Assembly (NCBI GenBank): GCA_945872225.1
Contig: CAMBZK010000007.1
Coordinates: forward strand, 1 to 17,903
DNA from: a candidate division TM6 bacterium UASB124
GTDB taxonomy: Bacteria; Babelota; Babeliae; Babelales; RVW-14
DNA: 17,903 bases
Direction of reading: 5' to 3'
Shown here: piece after piece, positions 6,114 to 14,280 of the stretch
Layout: every line of letters starts with the position of its first letter
Numbering within the stretch: the first letter of the stretch is position 1
The notes under the pieces: model-generated
Told to the model about the DNA's origin: nothing
The model's input: the letters and a program-made list of their open reading frames with translations, nothing else
Databases searched by the model: none
Program-made: the position numbers and the translations under genes

Positions 6114-8174
6114 ATGAGTAAACTTCAAAAATTTAGAAATATTGGTATCGCTGCTCACATTGACGCCGGAAAGACGACGTTGACTGAGCGCATTTTGTTT
6201 TATACTGGCGTTTCACACAAAATTGGTGAAGTTCACGAAGGTGAAGCTACTATGGACTGGATGGTCCAAGAGCGCGAGCGCGGTATAACGATCACGGCAG
6301 CTGCAACGACGTGCCAATGGGCAGGCTATCAGATTAATATTATTGATACTCCTGGTCACGTAGACTTTACTATTGAAGTAGAGCGTTCAATGCGTGTGCT
6401 TGACGGTGCGATAGCTGTTTTTGCGGGCGTTGAGGGTGTTGAGCCACAGTCAGAGACCGTATGGCGACAAGCCGACAAGCATCATGTTCCTCGTGTTGCA
6501 TTTGTTAATAAGCTTGATCGCGTAGGCGCTGATTATTTTGCTGTTGTGGACGATATTAACAAAAAATTGCATGGTAACGCAGTTGCTATGCAAATACCTG
6601 TTGGGCAGTCTGAAGACTTCAATGCAATCATCGATGTGCTTACTAGGCGCATGGCAACATTTGAAGGTGAGATGGGTGGTACTGTTGTATGGCATGACCT
6701 TCCAGCTGAATTTGAATTGCAATGTGATGAACAGTATAATTTGATTGTAGAAAAAGCGGCTGATTTCAACGATACACTCGCTGAAAAGTACCTTGATGGT
6801 AAAGCGATTACCGTTGAAGAGATTAAAACTGCTCTTCGCCAAGGTGTTCTTGAGCAACGAGTGACCCCTGTTTTTGCAGGGTCAGCATTCAAAAATCGTG
6901 GCGTACAATTGCTTCTTGATGGTGTTATTGATTATCTGCCATCACCGCTTGATGTGCCTCCGATTACGGGTATTAATCCCGATACTAAAGCAGAAGAAGT
7001 GAGAAACCCAGATCCAGAAGGTCCGTTTAGTGCGCTTGCATTTAAGATCATGGTTGATCCATTTGTTGGATCATTGACCTTTGTGCGTGTGTATTCAGGG
7101 CGTCTTGAGGCTGGTTCATACGTTTACAATGCTACACGTGGCAAAAAAGAGCGTGTAAGTCGATTGCTGAAATTGCATGCGAATAAGCGTGAAGAAATAA
7201 CATCAGTTGAGGCTGGTGATATTGCTGCTGTTGTTGGTATTCGGGATGTTGTAACTGGTGATACATTGGCGCAGGAAGATAAACCAATTTTGCTTGAAAC
7301 AATTACAGCTCCAGATCCAGTTATTCATATTGCGATTGAGCCAAAAGGCAAAGGCGATTATGAAAAAATGGTTCTTGCTTTACGTAAATTAATGCAAGAA
7401 GATCCATCATTTAGATTTTCTTATAATCCTGAAACAAGCCAAACAATTATCTCTGGTATGGGTGAACTGCACCTTGAGATTATTGTTGATCGTTTGTTGC
7501 GTGAATATAAAGTTGAATCAAATGTAGGTAAGGCTCAAGTTGCTTATAAAGAGACTATTCAGCGCACTGTTGAAGTTGAAGGTAAATTTATTAGGCAGTC
7601 TGGTGGTCATGGCCAATATGGACATTGCTGGCTTAAGCTTGAGCCTCGTGAACGGGCTCAAGGATTTGAGTTTGAAAATGGTATTTCTGGGGGTACAATT
7701 CCTCGTGAATTTATTCCTGGTATAGAAAAAGGGATTGTTGAAGCAATGACTACAGGGATTCTTGCTGGTTATCCAGTAGTTGACCTGAAGGTGACTGTAT
7801 TTGATGGTTCTTATCATGATGTTGACTCCTCTGAGTTGGCATTTAAAATTGCAGCTTCCATGGCGTTCAAAGATGGAATGGCAAAAGCATCACCAGTTCT
7901 TCTAGAACCAATCATGAAAGTTGAAGTTCTTACACCAGAAGAAAACATGGGTGACGTGATGGGAGACTTGAACTCACGCCGTGGTAGAATTATGGGAATG
8001 GAGGCGCGCAAAGGTGTTCAGGCCGTTGTGGCAGAAGTTCCACTCGCTGAAATGTTTGGTTATTCCACTCAGCTTCGTTCTCTAACGAAGGGGCGAGCTG
8101 GTTATTCTATGCAATTTGAGACGTATCGGGAAGTGCCGAAAAACGTTCAAGATGCAGTTGTTGTAAAAAAATAA
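6114..8174 (+). CDS. fusA: Elongation factor G
   Basis: EF-G is the GTPase that drives translocation of tRNA and mRNA and, with RRF, ribosome recycling. The chosen product is 686 residues, typical for the family. G-domain motifs are in order: AHIDAGKTT (14-22), RGIT (56-59), DTPGH (78-82), NKLD (132-135) and GSA (256-258). Later landmarks are GMGELHLE (448-455), SGGHGQYGH (496-504) in domain IV, DSSELAF (571-577) and PLAEMFGYSTQLRS (643-656) in domain V. ATG 6114 was chosen because AAGGG (6101-6105) lies 8 nt upstream and MSKLQKFRNIGI matches family starts. An in-frame ATG at 6090 would overlap rpsG. The motifs indicate the canonical EF-G, not a RelA/Tet-type paralogue. Confidence 0.98.
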   Translation: MSKLQKFRNIGIAAHIDAGKTTLTERILFYTGVSHKIGEVHEGEATMDWMVQERERGITITAAATTCQWAGYQINIIDTPGHVDFTIEVERSMRVLDGAIAVFAGVEGVEPQSETVWRQADKHHVPRVAFVNKLDRVGADYFAVVDDINKKLHGNAVAMQIPVGQSEDFNAIIDVLTRRMATFEGEMGGTVVWHDLPAEFELQCDEQYNLIVEKAADFNDTLAEKYLDGKAITVEEIKTALRQGVLEQRVTPVFAGSAFKNRGVQLLLDGVIDYLPSPLDVPPITGINPDTKAEEVRNPDPEGPFSALAFKIMVDPFVGSLTFVRVYSGRLEAGSYVYNATRGKKERVSRLLKLHANKREEITSVEAGDIAAVVGIRDVVTGDTLAQEDKPILLETITAPDPVIHIAIEPKGKGDYEKMVLALRKLMQEDPSFRFSYNPETSQTIISGMGELHLEIIVDRLLREYKVESNVGKAQVAYKETIQRTVEVEGKFIRQSGGHGQYGHCWLKLEPRERAQGFEFENGISGGTIPREFIPGIEKGIVEAMTTGILAGYPVVDLKVTVFDGSYHDVDSSELAFKIAASMAFKDGMAKASPVLLEPIMKVEVLTPEENMGDVMGDLNSRRGRIMGMEARKGVQAVVAEVPLAEMFGYSTQLRSLTKGRAGYSMQFETYREVPKNVQDAVVVKK

Positions 8175-8212
8175 TATAAACAAAACAATACACTTAGTTA
8201 GAAGGATTTACG

Positions 8213-9403
8213 ATGGCAAAAGGTGTATTTGAGCGTAAAAAACCCCACGTAAACGTTGGTACTATTGGTCACGTTGACCATGGTAAGACAACACTGACGG
8301 CAGCGATTACTAAAGTGCTTGCAGAACAAGGCATGGCTGAGTTCAAAGCATATGATCAAATCGATAAAGCGCCAGAAGAAAAAGCACGTGGTATTACTAT
8401 TAACGCTACTCACGTTGAATATGAAACAGCAAACAGGCACTATGCACACGTAGACTGTCCTGGGCACGCTGACTATGTTAAAAACATGATCACAGGCGCG
8501 GCGCAAATGGACGGAGCAATTCTGGTTGTTTCTGCACCAGATGGACCAATGCCTCAAACTCGCGAGCACATTTTGCTTGCTCACCAAGTTGGTGTTCCTG
8601 GCATGGTAGTATTCTTGAACAAAGTTGACATGGTTGATGACCTCAGCATGGTTGAACTTGTTGAAGAAGAAGTTCGTGATTTGTTGACTCAAAAGGGCTT
8701 TCCAGGTGCTACGACCCCTATTGTTCGTGGTTCTGCAATGAAAGCACTTGCTGGTGATCAAAGCGAAATTGGTGTTCCTGCAATTAAAAAATTGATGGAA
8801 GCTGTTGATACTTTTATTCAAACTCCTAAACGTGAAATTGAAAAGCCATTCTTGATGCCAATTGAGGATGTGTTCTCTATTTCAGGTCGTGGTACGGTTG
8901 TAACTGGCCGTATTGAGCAAGGACAAGTCAAGGTTGGTGAAGAAGTGGAAATGATCGGTTTTAGAGATACCGTCAAAACTACTGTTACTGGCGTTGAAAT
9001 GTTTAACAAGGAAATGAAAGAAGGCTTGGCTGGCGATAACGTTGGACTTCTTCTTCGTGGTACGAAAAAAGAAGATGTTGAACGTGGTCAAGTTCTTGCG
9101 AAGCCTGGTTCATTGACTCCTCACAAGAAATTTAAAGCGCAAATCTTGGTTCTTAAAAAAGAAGAGGGTGGTCGTCATAGCCCATTCTTTACTGGCTATA
9201 GACCACAATTTTATTTTAGAACAACTGATGTTACCGGTACGGTCACATTGCCAGAAGGCCGCGAAATGGTTATGCCTGGCGATGACGTAGAGGTCGTAGT
9301 TGATCTAGTAAGTAAAATTGCTATGAACAAAGAGCTTAAGTTTGCGGTTCGTGAGGGTGGTCGTACCATCGGCGCAGGCGTTGTAACACAAATTCTAGAA
9401 TAG
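8213..9403 (+). CDS. tuf: Elongation factor Tu
   Basis: EF-Tu carries aminoacyl-tRNA to the ribosomal A site as a GTP complex. The product is 396 residues, the usual length. GTPase motifs are GHVDHGKT (19-26), RGITI (59-63), DCPGH (81-85, with the catalytic histidine H85) and NKVD (136-139). Domain II and III landmarks such as GRGTVVTGRIE and RPQFYFRTTDVTG are present. The start has a strong ribosome site, GAAGGA (8201-8206), 6 nt before ATG, in keeping with high expression. It lies 38 nt after fusA and 22 nt before rpsJ, linking the str and S10 groups. A second tuf copy, common in some lineages, is not in this window. Confidence 0.99.
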   Translation: MAKGVFERKKPHVNVGTIGHVDHGKTTLTAAITKVLAEQGMAEFKAYDQIDKAPEEKARGITINATHVEYETANRHYAHVDCPGHADYVKNMITGAAQMDGAILVVSAPDGPMPQTREHILLAHQVGVPGMVVFLNKVDMVDDLSMVELVEEEVRDLLTQKGFPGATTPIVRGSAMKALAGDQSEIGVPAIKKLMEAVDTFIQTPKREIEKPFLMPIEDVFSISGRGTVVTGRIEQGQVKVGEEVEMIGFRDTVKTTVTGVEMFNKEMKEGLAGDNVGLLLRGTKKEDVERGQVLAKPGSLTPHKKFKAQILVLKKEEGGRHSPFFTGYRPQFYFRTTDVTGTVTLPEGREMVMPGDDVEVVVDLVSKIAMNKELKFAVREGGRTIGAGVVTQILE

Positions 9404-9425
9404 TTTTTCAAGGCAAGAAGTCGCT

Positions 9426-9731
9426 ATGAAAAAACAAAAAATACGCTTGACATTAAAGTCTTATGATCATCGTCTACTTGATAATGCTGTTAGACAAATT
9501 GTCATGACCGTTAAAAGAACAGGATCCCACGTTGTGGGACCTGTTCCACTTCCCAACAGAAAGCGTATCTTTACCGTGTTGAGATCTCCTCATATCGATA
9601 AAAAATCACGCGAGCAGTTTGAAATTATTACACACAAACGAATTTTAGATATTGTGTCACCTGCTGAACAAACAATGGATGCGCTAATGAAATTAAATAT
9701 TTCAGCTGGCGTTGATGTTGAGATTAAGTAG
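9426..9731 (+). CDS. rpsJ: 30S ribosomal protein S10
   Basis: S10 is a 30S head protein that also acts as NusE in antitermination complexes. The 101-residue product matches family size. Typical segments are IRLTLKSYDHRLLD near 6-19, the loop GPVPLPNRKRIFTVLRSPH around 38-56, and the C-terminal VEIK. The start follows AAGG-rich sequence in a gap of only 22 nt after tuf. I see no promoter or terminator there, so the S10 group appears to be continued from str rather than started independently. The long 5' leader used for L4 control in E. coli S10 operons cannot fit in this gap. Confidence 0.99.
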   Translation: MKKQKIRLTLKSYDHRLLDNAVRQIVMTVKRTGSHVVGPVPLPNRKRIFTVLRSPHIDKKSREQFEIITHKRILDIVSPAEQTMDALMKLNISAGVDVEIK

Positions 9732-9754
9732 TTGGCATTTCGAGCGAGGCTGCT

Positions 9755-10381
9755 ATGTTGAACAGTGTCATTGGAACAAAAGTTGGGATGACCCAACTTT
9801 TTGATGAAAATGGAAATGTTGTTCCTGTTACGGTTGTTAATATTAACAACCTTTTCGTAACTCAGATTAAGTCAACAGCTAAAGAAGGCTATGACGCGTT
9901 GCAATTGGGTCTCTTGAGAGATAGATATAAAACGCAAGAGTTTTCTCCTGTATGGCTTAAAGCAAAAAATGAATATTTTTTGCGATTGAAAGAAATCCCA
10001 TCAAATGTATCGGATGCATTTAGTATTGGGCAGAGTGTTACTACCGAACACCTTTCATTGGTTGAGGGTGATGTAATTGCTATTACTGGTACAAGCAAGG
10101 GACTTGGTTTTCAGGGCGTTGTAAAACGGTGGAGTTTTGCTGGCGGTCCAAAAACTCACGGTTCTACTTTCCATCGTAAGCCAGGATCAAGTGGACACTT
10201 GAGAAGACAGGGTGAAATTATTAAAGGGAAGCGTATGCCTGGGCATGCTGGCGATGATCAATTAACAGTGCGTGGTCTTAAGATTATACGCATTGATAAA
10301 GAATCAGGGCATTTGTTTGTTAAGGGTGCTGTTCCTGGGAAAAAGAACTCTTTTGTCTCTATCAAAAAGCAAGGAGTTTAA
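9755..10381 (+). CDS. rplC: 50S ribosomal protein L3
   Basis: L3 is an early assembly protein of the 50S subunit whose extension reaches the peptidyl transferase centre. The product has 208 residues, as usual. It starts with the family signature (IGTKVGMTQLF, 6-16). The central block GTSKGLGFQGVVKRW and the extension GGPKTHGSTFHRKPGSSG followed by GKRMPGHAG are present, and it ends with KGAVPGKKNS. The ATG is 5 nt after GAGG (9746-9749). Only 3 nt separate its stop from the rplD start. Confidence 0.99.
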   Translation: MLNSVIGTKVGMTQLFDENGNVVPVTVVNINNLFVTQIKSTAKEGYDALQLGLLRDRYKTQEFSPVWLKAKNEYFLRLKEIPSNVSDAFSIGQSVTTEHLSLVEGDVIAITGTSKGLGFQGVVKRWSFAGGPKTHGSTFHRKPGSSGHLRRQGEIIKGKRMPGHAGDDQLTVRGLKIIRIDKESGHLFVKGAVPGKKNSFVSIKKQGV

Positions 10382-10384
10382 CAC

Positions 10385-11017
10385 ATGTTTACTATTTCAC
10401 TTTATGGTAACCAAGGTAAAGCAGAAACGTTAAACCTTGATTTTCAAATGGAAAAAAGAGAGCAAAGCCCTATTACTTTTGCTCGCGCTATCAGAGCGTT
10501 ATTTCAAAATTGGCGTCAGGGGACTGTTGCCTGCAAAACGCGTGGTCAGTTGGCGTTCTCAAATAAAAAACCATGGCGGCAAAAAGGTACGGGACGCGCT
10601 CGTGTTAGCTCGATTCGTTCACCTTTATGGCGTAAAGGGGGCGTTATTTTTGGTCCTCAACCACGTGTCCGGATGTTGAGTATTAATGCGCAACAAAGAA
10701 AATTGGTTTTCAACAATCTTTTCTTTAATGCAATTGATAATAGTGTTTTGAAATGTATCGATTTTGCAGAAGTCAATAAACCAAGTACCAAACTGGCTTT
10801 AAATGCTCTAAAACAAATGAATGTTGAAGGCAAAAAAGTTGTTTTGTTCCTTTCTCTTAATGATGATATGACATATGCATCATTTCGTAATTTGCCTAAT
10901 GTTAGTATTATGCTTTTTGACGAACCAAATGCTTTTCATCTAAGCAATAGTGATTGTTGGATTTTCTTGAAAAAAGACATTGAATCGTTGAAACAGATGG
11001 TGGCGCAATGGAATTAA
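10385..11017 (+). CDS. rplD: 50S ribosomal protein L4
   Basis: L4 binds 23S rRNA and its long loop lines the peptide exit tunnel. The product is 210 residues, close to the normal size. The conserved loop lies at about 45-95 and includes RGQLAFSNKKPWRQKGTGRAR and LWRKGGVIFGPQPR. The globular part is more divergent than other proteins here, including a C-terminal third with FDEPNAFHLSNSDCWI. The stop overlaps the rplW start by 10 nt, so L4 and L23 are probably translationally coupled. Feedback control of the cluster by L4, known in E. coli, cannot be judged because no leader is visible. Confidence 0.97.
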   Translation: MFTISLYGNQGKAETLNLDFQMEKREQSPITFARAIRALFQNWRQGTVACKTRGQLAFSNKKPWRQKGTGRARVSSIRSPLWRKGGVIFGPQPRVRMLSINAQQRKLVFNNLFFNAIDNSVLKCIDFAEVNKPSTKLALNALKQMNVEGKKVVLFLSLNDDMTYASFRNLPNVSIMLFDEPNAFHLSNSDCWIFLKKDIESLKQMVAQWN

Positions 11018-11355
11018 CTAGATTTGATATTATTAAATGCCCACTCATTACGACCAAAACGGTTGATTTGTATAAAAATCTTGGGCAATACACATTTGAA
11101 GTGCACCTTAATGCAAATAAGCCAATGGTACGAGATGCTGTTGAGAAATTGTGGAATGTTAAGGTAGCAAAAGTACGTATAATCAACTTGGGTGGCAAGC
11201 TCAAATCATTCAATAAGCGTCCTTACAAGGGATCTGATTTGAAAAAGGCGATTGTTACGCTTGTTCATGGTTATAAGATTGAGATCCCAGGTTTGTTTGA
11301 AGCGACGACGTTGCAAACACAATCTCAAGCACAACAAGTAGCTGAGGGTAACTAA
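11008..11355 (+). CDS. rplW: 50S ribosomal protein L23
   Basis: L23 sits at the tunnel exit and docks trigger factor and SRP. The 115-residue product is about 15 residues longer than many homologues. Recognisable parts are IIKCPLITTKTVDL near 8-21, YTFEVHLNANKPMVRDAVEKLWNV in the middle and VRIINLGGK in the rRNA-binding region. The excess is a Q- and T-rich tail (TTLQTQSQAQQVAEGN) that looks disordered. The ATG lies inside the end of rplD. rplB begins one base after the stop. Confidence 0.97.
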   Translation: MELTRFDIIKCPLITTKTVDLYKNLGQYTFEVHLNANKPMVRDAVEKLWNVKVAKVRIINLGGKLKSFNKRPYKGSDLKKAIVTLVHGYKIEIPGLFEATTLQTQSQAQQVAEGN

Positions 11356-11356
11356 A

Positions 11357-12175
11357 ATGGCAATAATTGTTACAAGAAAGCCGCGTAATGCGTCATTGCG
11401 ATTTCAGCAGTATCTTGTTCAAGATGATTTGACAAAAAAAGCACCAGAGAAAAGCCTTACAGCTCCACTGAAGAAAACTGGTGGGCGTAATGCTTATGGC
11501 CGTATCACTTCACGGCATCGTGGCGGTGGGGCAAAAAAACTGTATCGTATTATCGACTTTAAGCGCATGCATAAAGATGTTTCCGGCACAATTGCTGCAT
11601 TTGAATATGACCCAAATCGTAACGTTGCGATTGCGTTGATTCATTATATTAATGGGGCAAAGGGGTACATTCTCAAAGCAGAAGGCCTAAAAGTAGGGGA
11701 TGCTGTTTTAGCGAGTGAAAAAGCTGAGGCAAAGGTTGGTAATTGTTTACCGTTGCGTCACATTCCTATTGGCTTTTTTGTTCATAATGTTGAACTTTAT
11801 CCATTGCAAGGTGGCAAATTTGCTCGCTCTGCTGGCTCTTCAGTCCAATTGGTAAATAAAGAAAAAGATTTAGCAATTCTTAAGATGCCATCTGGTGAGT
11901 TACGAACTGTAAGTGATGCAAATTGGGCAACCGTTGGGGCGCTATCAAATGCAGACTTTAAGAACGTTGTGATTGGTAAGGCTGGTCGTAACAGAAATCG
12001 TGGTATTAGGCCGACGGTTCGTGGTATGGCTATGAATCCTGTTGATCACCCTCATGGAGGGGGAGAAGGACGTTCAAAATCAGGTTCTCATCCTGTTTCA
12101 CCATGGGGTAAAGGTTGTAAGGGTACCCGTACTCGCCGTAAGAAGAGCTCTGCAATTCTGAAGCGCAGAAAGTAA
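11357..12175 (+). CDS. rplB: 50S ribosomal protein L2
   Basis: L2 is needed for subunit joining and shaping the peptidyl transferase centre. The product has 272 residues, the usual length. Landmarks are GRNAYGRITSRHRGGG (43-58), the OB and SH3-like domains across about 60-200, and the C-terminal signature NPVDHPHGGGEG. H231 in that motif corresponds to the functionally important E. coli H229. A basic tail (TRTRRKKSSAILKRRK) ends the protein. The gene is tightly packed between rplW (1 nt) and rpsS (13 nt). Confidence 0.99.
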   Translation: MAIIVTRKPRNASLRFQQYLVQDDLTKKAPEKSLTAPLKKTGGRNAYGRITSRHRGGGAKKLYRIIDFKRMHKDVSGTIAAFEYDPNRNVAIALIHYINGAKGYILKAEGLKVGDAVLASEKAEAKVGNCLPLRHIPIGFFVHNVELYPLQGGKFARSAGSSVQLVNKEKDLAILKMPSGELRTVSDANWATVGALSNADFKNVVIGKAGRNRNRGIRPTVRGMAMNPVDHPHGGGEGRSKSGSHPVSPWGKGCKGTRTRRKKSSAILKRRK

Positions 12176-12188
12176 CTGAGGAATAACT

Positions 12189-12503
12189 ATGTCACGATCT
12201 CTGAATAAAGGTCCTTACGTTGACCCAAAGCTTGCGGATAAAATTGTCAAAGTGAAAACTTTAGGCAAGCGCGAAGTAATTAAGACGTATAAACGAGCAA
12301 GCATGATAACTCCTGATTTTGTTGGGCTTAGTTTTGCTGTACATGATGGACGTAAGTTTGCAGCTGTTTTTGTAACAGAAAACATGGTAGGGCATAAACT
12401 TGGTGAATTTGCACCCACAAGGACCTTTAGGGCTCATAGTGGGCAACGTAAAGCAGATAAAGCATCAGGGAAAGCTCCTAGCAAGGCTGCTCCAGGAAAA
12501 TAA
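12189..12503 (+). CDS. rpsS: 30S ribosomal protein S19
   Basis: S19 forms a head complex with S13 and contacts A-site tRNA. The product has 104 residues against about 92 in the family. The core is typical: SRSLNKGPYVD at the start, then TYKRASMITPDFVG near 34-47, VTENMVGHKLGEFAPTRTFRAHSG, and the rest is a lysine-, alanine- and serine-rich tail after residue 90. The tail is low complexity and probably flexible. This is the last gene before the only sizeable gap in the ribosomal cluster, 78 nt to rplV. Confidence 0.98.
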   Translation: MSRSLNKGPYVDPKLADKIVKVKTLGKREVIKTYKRASMITPDFVGLSFAVHDGRKFAAVFVTENMVGHKLGEFAPTRTFRAHSGQRKADKASGKAPSKAAPGK

Positions 12504-12526
12504 GTAATAAATTACGCATGTTTCGG

Positions 12527-12547
12527 TACACGAAGTGTAGTTTTTTT
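12527..12547 (+). terminator. Weak intrinsic terminator or attenuator after rpsS
   Basis: TACAC (12527-12531) pairs with GTGTA (12535-12539) around the loop GAA. One G then leads into seven T residues (12541-12547). The 5-bp, AT-rich stem is short for an efficient terminator, so partial stopping or none is possible. Its place between two normally coupled genes makes it notable. Confidence 0.35.
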
Positions 12548-12555
12548 GGTATAAT
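12547..12555 (+). promoter_or_regulatory. Extended -10 promoter before rplV
   Basis: TGGTATAAT is a perfect -10 hexamer (12550-12555) with the TG extension (12547-12548), which can replace a good -35. At 17 nt upstream the -35 position reads only TACACG. Initiation near 12562 would leave about 20 nt before the rplV ATG, just enough for its ribosome site AGG (12571-12573). Confidence 0.55.
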
Positions 12556-12581
12556 TTAAAGCAAATAACCAGGTTTTTACC

Positions 12582-12926
12582 ATGTTAGCAAGAGCGATTA
12601 GTAAGTACATTAGAATATCTCCGTACAAACTGCGCCCCTACGCTGATGTTATCAGAGGGAACTCTGTCGACAAGGCGTATGCTTGGCTCAAGACGTGTGC
12701 GGTGAAGAGGGCAGAGCCCCTACTAAAAGCGTTGGCATCAGCGTATGCCAATGCACAGGTCAAGGACTCTACGATTGAATCAATGGCAGCATTGATGGTC
12801 AAAGAAGTTCGTGTTGATCAGGGGCCAATTGTGAAATACTTTAAACCAGCAGCAATGGGACGTGCGGCTCCACAGCGTAAGCGCATGAGTCATATTACTG
12901 TTATTGTTGATAAACGCCTCTCTTAA
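12582..12926 (+). CDS. rplV: 50S ribosomal protein L22
   Basis: L22 spans the large subunit and its beta hairpin lines the exit tunnel, where macrolide-resistance mutations occur in other species. The product has 114 residues, about normal. Family segments are YIRISPYKLRPYADVIRG (9-26), RAEPLLKALASAYANA near 43-58 and the hairpin with GPIVKYFKPAAMGRA around 81-95, then RMSHITVIV. The family's usual RISPxKxR reads RISPYKLR. A hand count of 12641-12760 gives 65 G+C of 120 (54%), clearly above other genes here. Its own candidate promoter lies immediately upstream. Confidence 0.97.
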   Translation: MLARAISKYIRISPYKLRPYADVIRGNSVDKAYAWLKTCAVKRAEPLLKALASAYANAQVKDSTIESMAALMVKEVRVDQGPIVKYFKPAAMGRAAPQRKRMSHITVIVDKRLS

Positions 12927-12953
12927 AAGGCAACGAAAACGTTCGAGGATACT

Positions 12954-13601
12954 GTGGGACAAAAAGTTCATCCTGTAGGATTTAGAGTAGGAATTTACGA
13001 AGATTGGCAAGGTCATTGGTTCGCAAAAAAGAATTATGGTCTTGAAGTTCTCGAAGATTTCAAAATTAGGAAGTTTTTAAAAGACAGACTTAATGTGTCT
13101 GATATTGCTCGTATCGTGATTGACAAAGCTGTTGATAACGTGCGTGTAATTATTCATGCCGTACGACCTGGAATGATTATTGGCAAAAAAGGCCAAGGTA
13201 TCGAGCAGATGAAGTATGACTTGGGTAAAGAGCTTAAAAAGACTGTTGAAATATCGGTTCAAGAAATTAAAAATCCTGAAACAAACGCGCGGCTTGTTGC
13301 TGAAAGCATAGCTGATCAGCTTGAAAAGCGTGTGAGTTTTAAGCGATTGATGAAAAAAGCCGGGCAGGCCGCGATGAAGAGTGGTGCTAAAGGGATTAAG
13401 ATCTGTATATCTGGTCGCATTGGTGGTGCTGAAATTGCGCGTATTGAATGGTTGCGACTTGGATCGGTTCCTTTGCATACATTGCGCGCTAATATTGATT
13501 ATGCGCATGCGGAAGCTTTAACCACTTACGGGTTAATTGGTATTAAAGTTTGGATTTGCAAGGGTGAGTACCCTACCGGTATAACAACGGTAAGAGGATA
13601 A
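12954..13601 (+). CDS. rpsC: 30S ribosomal protein S3
   Basis: S3 lies at the mRNA entry channel and contributes to helicase activity of the 30S head. The 215-residue product is in the family's range. It starts GQKVHPVGFRVG, has the KH-domain loop IIGKKGQ (75-81) in the N-terminal half, and ends in the C-terminal domain with ISGRIGGAEIARIEW and YGLIGIKVWI. The start codon is GTG, supported by GAGGAT (12944-12949) at good spacing and by the family's standard N-terminus beginning there. It is one of three GTG starts called in this window. Confidence 0.98.
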   Translation: MGQKVHPVGFRVGIYEDWQGHWFAKKNYGLEVLEDFKIRKFLKDRLNVSDIARIVIDKAVDNVRVIIHAVRPGMIIGKKGQGIEQMKYDLGKELKKTVEISVQEIKNPETNARLVAESIADQLEKRVSFKRLMKKAGQAAMKSGAKGIKICISGRIGGAEIARIEWLRLGSVPLHTLRANIDYAHAEALTTYGLIGIKVWICKGEYPTGITTVRG

Positions 13602-13605
13602 CGAC

Positions 13606-14043
13606 ATGTTGATGCCAAAAAAAACTAAGTTTAGAAAAGTGCAAAAAGGTCGTATCACTGGTCGTTCCAAGGGTGCACGTACAGTGATGTTTGGTGAGTA
13701 TGGCCTTGTGGCTGTCGAGCCAGCACGTCTTAGTGCTCGTCATATTGAAGCGATTCGTGTTGCGGTGAACCGTCACTTGAAGAAGGTTGGCGAGTCTTTT
13801 TTGAGAGTATTTCCAGATATTCCTGTGACCAAGAAACCAGCTGAAACGCGGATGGGTAAGGGAAAAGGGAATCCTGAATACTGGGTATCACGTGTAAAGC
13901 GTGGTCGTATCATTATAGAGGTTGGTGGTGTTTCTCGAGAAGAAGCAAAGCTGATTTTAGAGCAAGCCGCCTACAAGTTGCCAATGAAAACAAGATTTAT
14001 TGATAAGGCAACCAGCATCGCTGAAAATGTATCAATAAGCTAA
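13606..14043 (+). CDS. rplP: 50S ribosomal protein L16
   Basis: L16 contacts A-site tRNA and completes assembly of the 50S central protuberance region. The product is 145 residues, slightly longer than E. coli L16 (136). The start MLMPKKTKFRK agrees with the family; AGAGGA (13593-13598) supports ATG 13606, with an in-frame ATG at 13612 as an alternative. The rRNA-binding core includes FGEYGLVAVEPARLSARHIEA, RVFPDIPVTKKPAETRMG near 67-84 and GKGKGNPEYWV. The extra residues are a short C-terminal tail after KTRFI. It is 4 nt from rpsC. Confidence 0.98.
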   Translation: MLMPKKTKFRKVQKGRITGRSKGARTVMFGEYGLVAVEPARLSARHIEAIRVAVNRHLKKVGESFLRVFPDIPVTKKPAETRMGKGKGNPEYWVSRVKRGRIIIEVGGVSREEAKLILEQAAYKLPMKTRFIDKATSIAENVSIS

Positions 14044-14056
14044 CACAGGTGCAGTT

Positions 14057-14272
14057 ATGGTAAATATGAATGAATTGAATAATTTAGATGTGTCTGCGCT
14101 CGAGCAAAAGGCAAAAAACTTGAAAAGTGAGTTTTTTAACCTCAAGTTCAGCAAGCTCACCGGGCAAGTCAAAGACACCTCTCTTTTTAGAAAACTGCGC
14201 GTTGCTGTTGCTCAAACATTGACTGTATTGAAGGTCAAGCAAAGTAATGTTACTCCTTCAAGAATTAAATAG
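14057..14272 (+). CDS. rpmC: 50S ribosomal protein L29
   Basis: L29 is a small two-helix protein near the tunnel exit. The product is 71 residues, standard for the family. It has the expected pattern of an N-terminal helix (ALEQKAKNLKSEFFNLKFSK) followed by a turn (LTGQVKD) and a second helix (LFRKLRVAVAQTLTVLK). Sequence conservation is modest, but the position between rplP and rpsQ confirms identity. Its start region encodes MVNMNEL, so the second Met (14066) is a possible alternative start. Confidence 0.93.
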   Translation: MVNMNELNNLDVSALEQKAKNLKSEFFNLKFSKLTGQVKDTSLFRKLRVAVAQTLTVLKVKQSNVTPSRIK

Positions 14273-14280
14273 GTAACACA

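Noticed and set aside
8198..8821. Long antisense ORF (207 codons) opposite tuf
   Set aside because: It lies wholly within the coding sequence of EF-Tu, has no family likeness or ribosome site, and its composition is what codon bias on the other strand produces.
9531..9550. Hairpin TCCCAC-GTT-GTGGGA in rpsJ
   Set aside because: It lies inside conserved S10 coding sequence (GSHVVGPVP), has no T-run, and is too short to argue for regulation.
13077..13508. Antisense ORF of 143 codons opposite rpsC
   Set aside because: It is covered by the S3 coding sequence, shows no domain or start signal, and is explained as a frame shadow.
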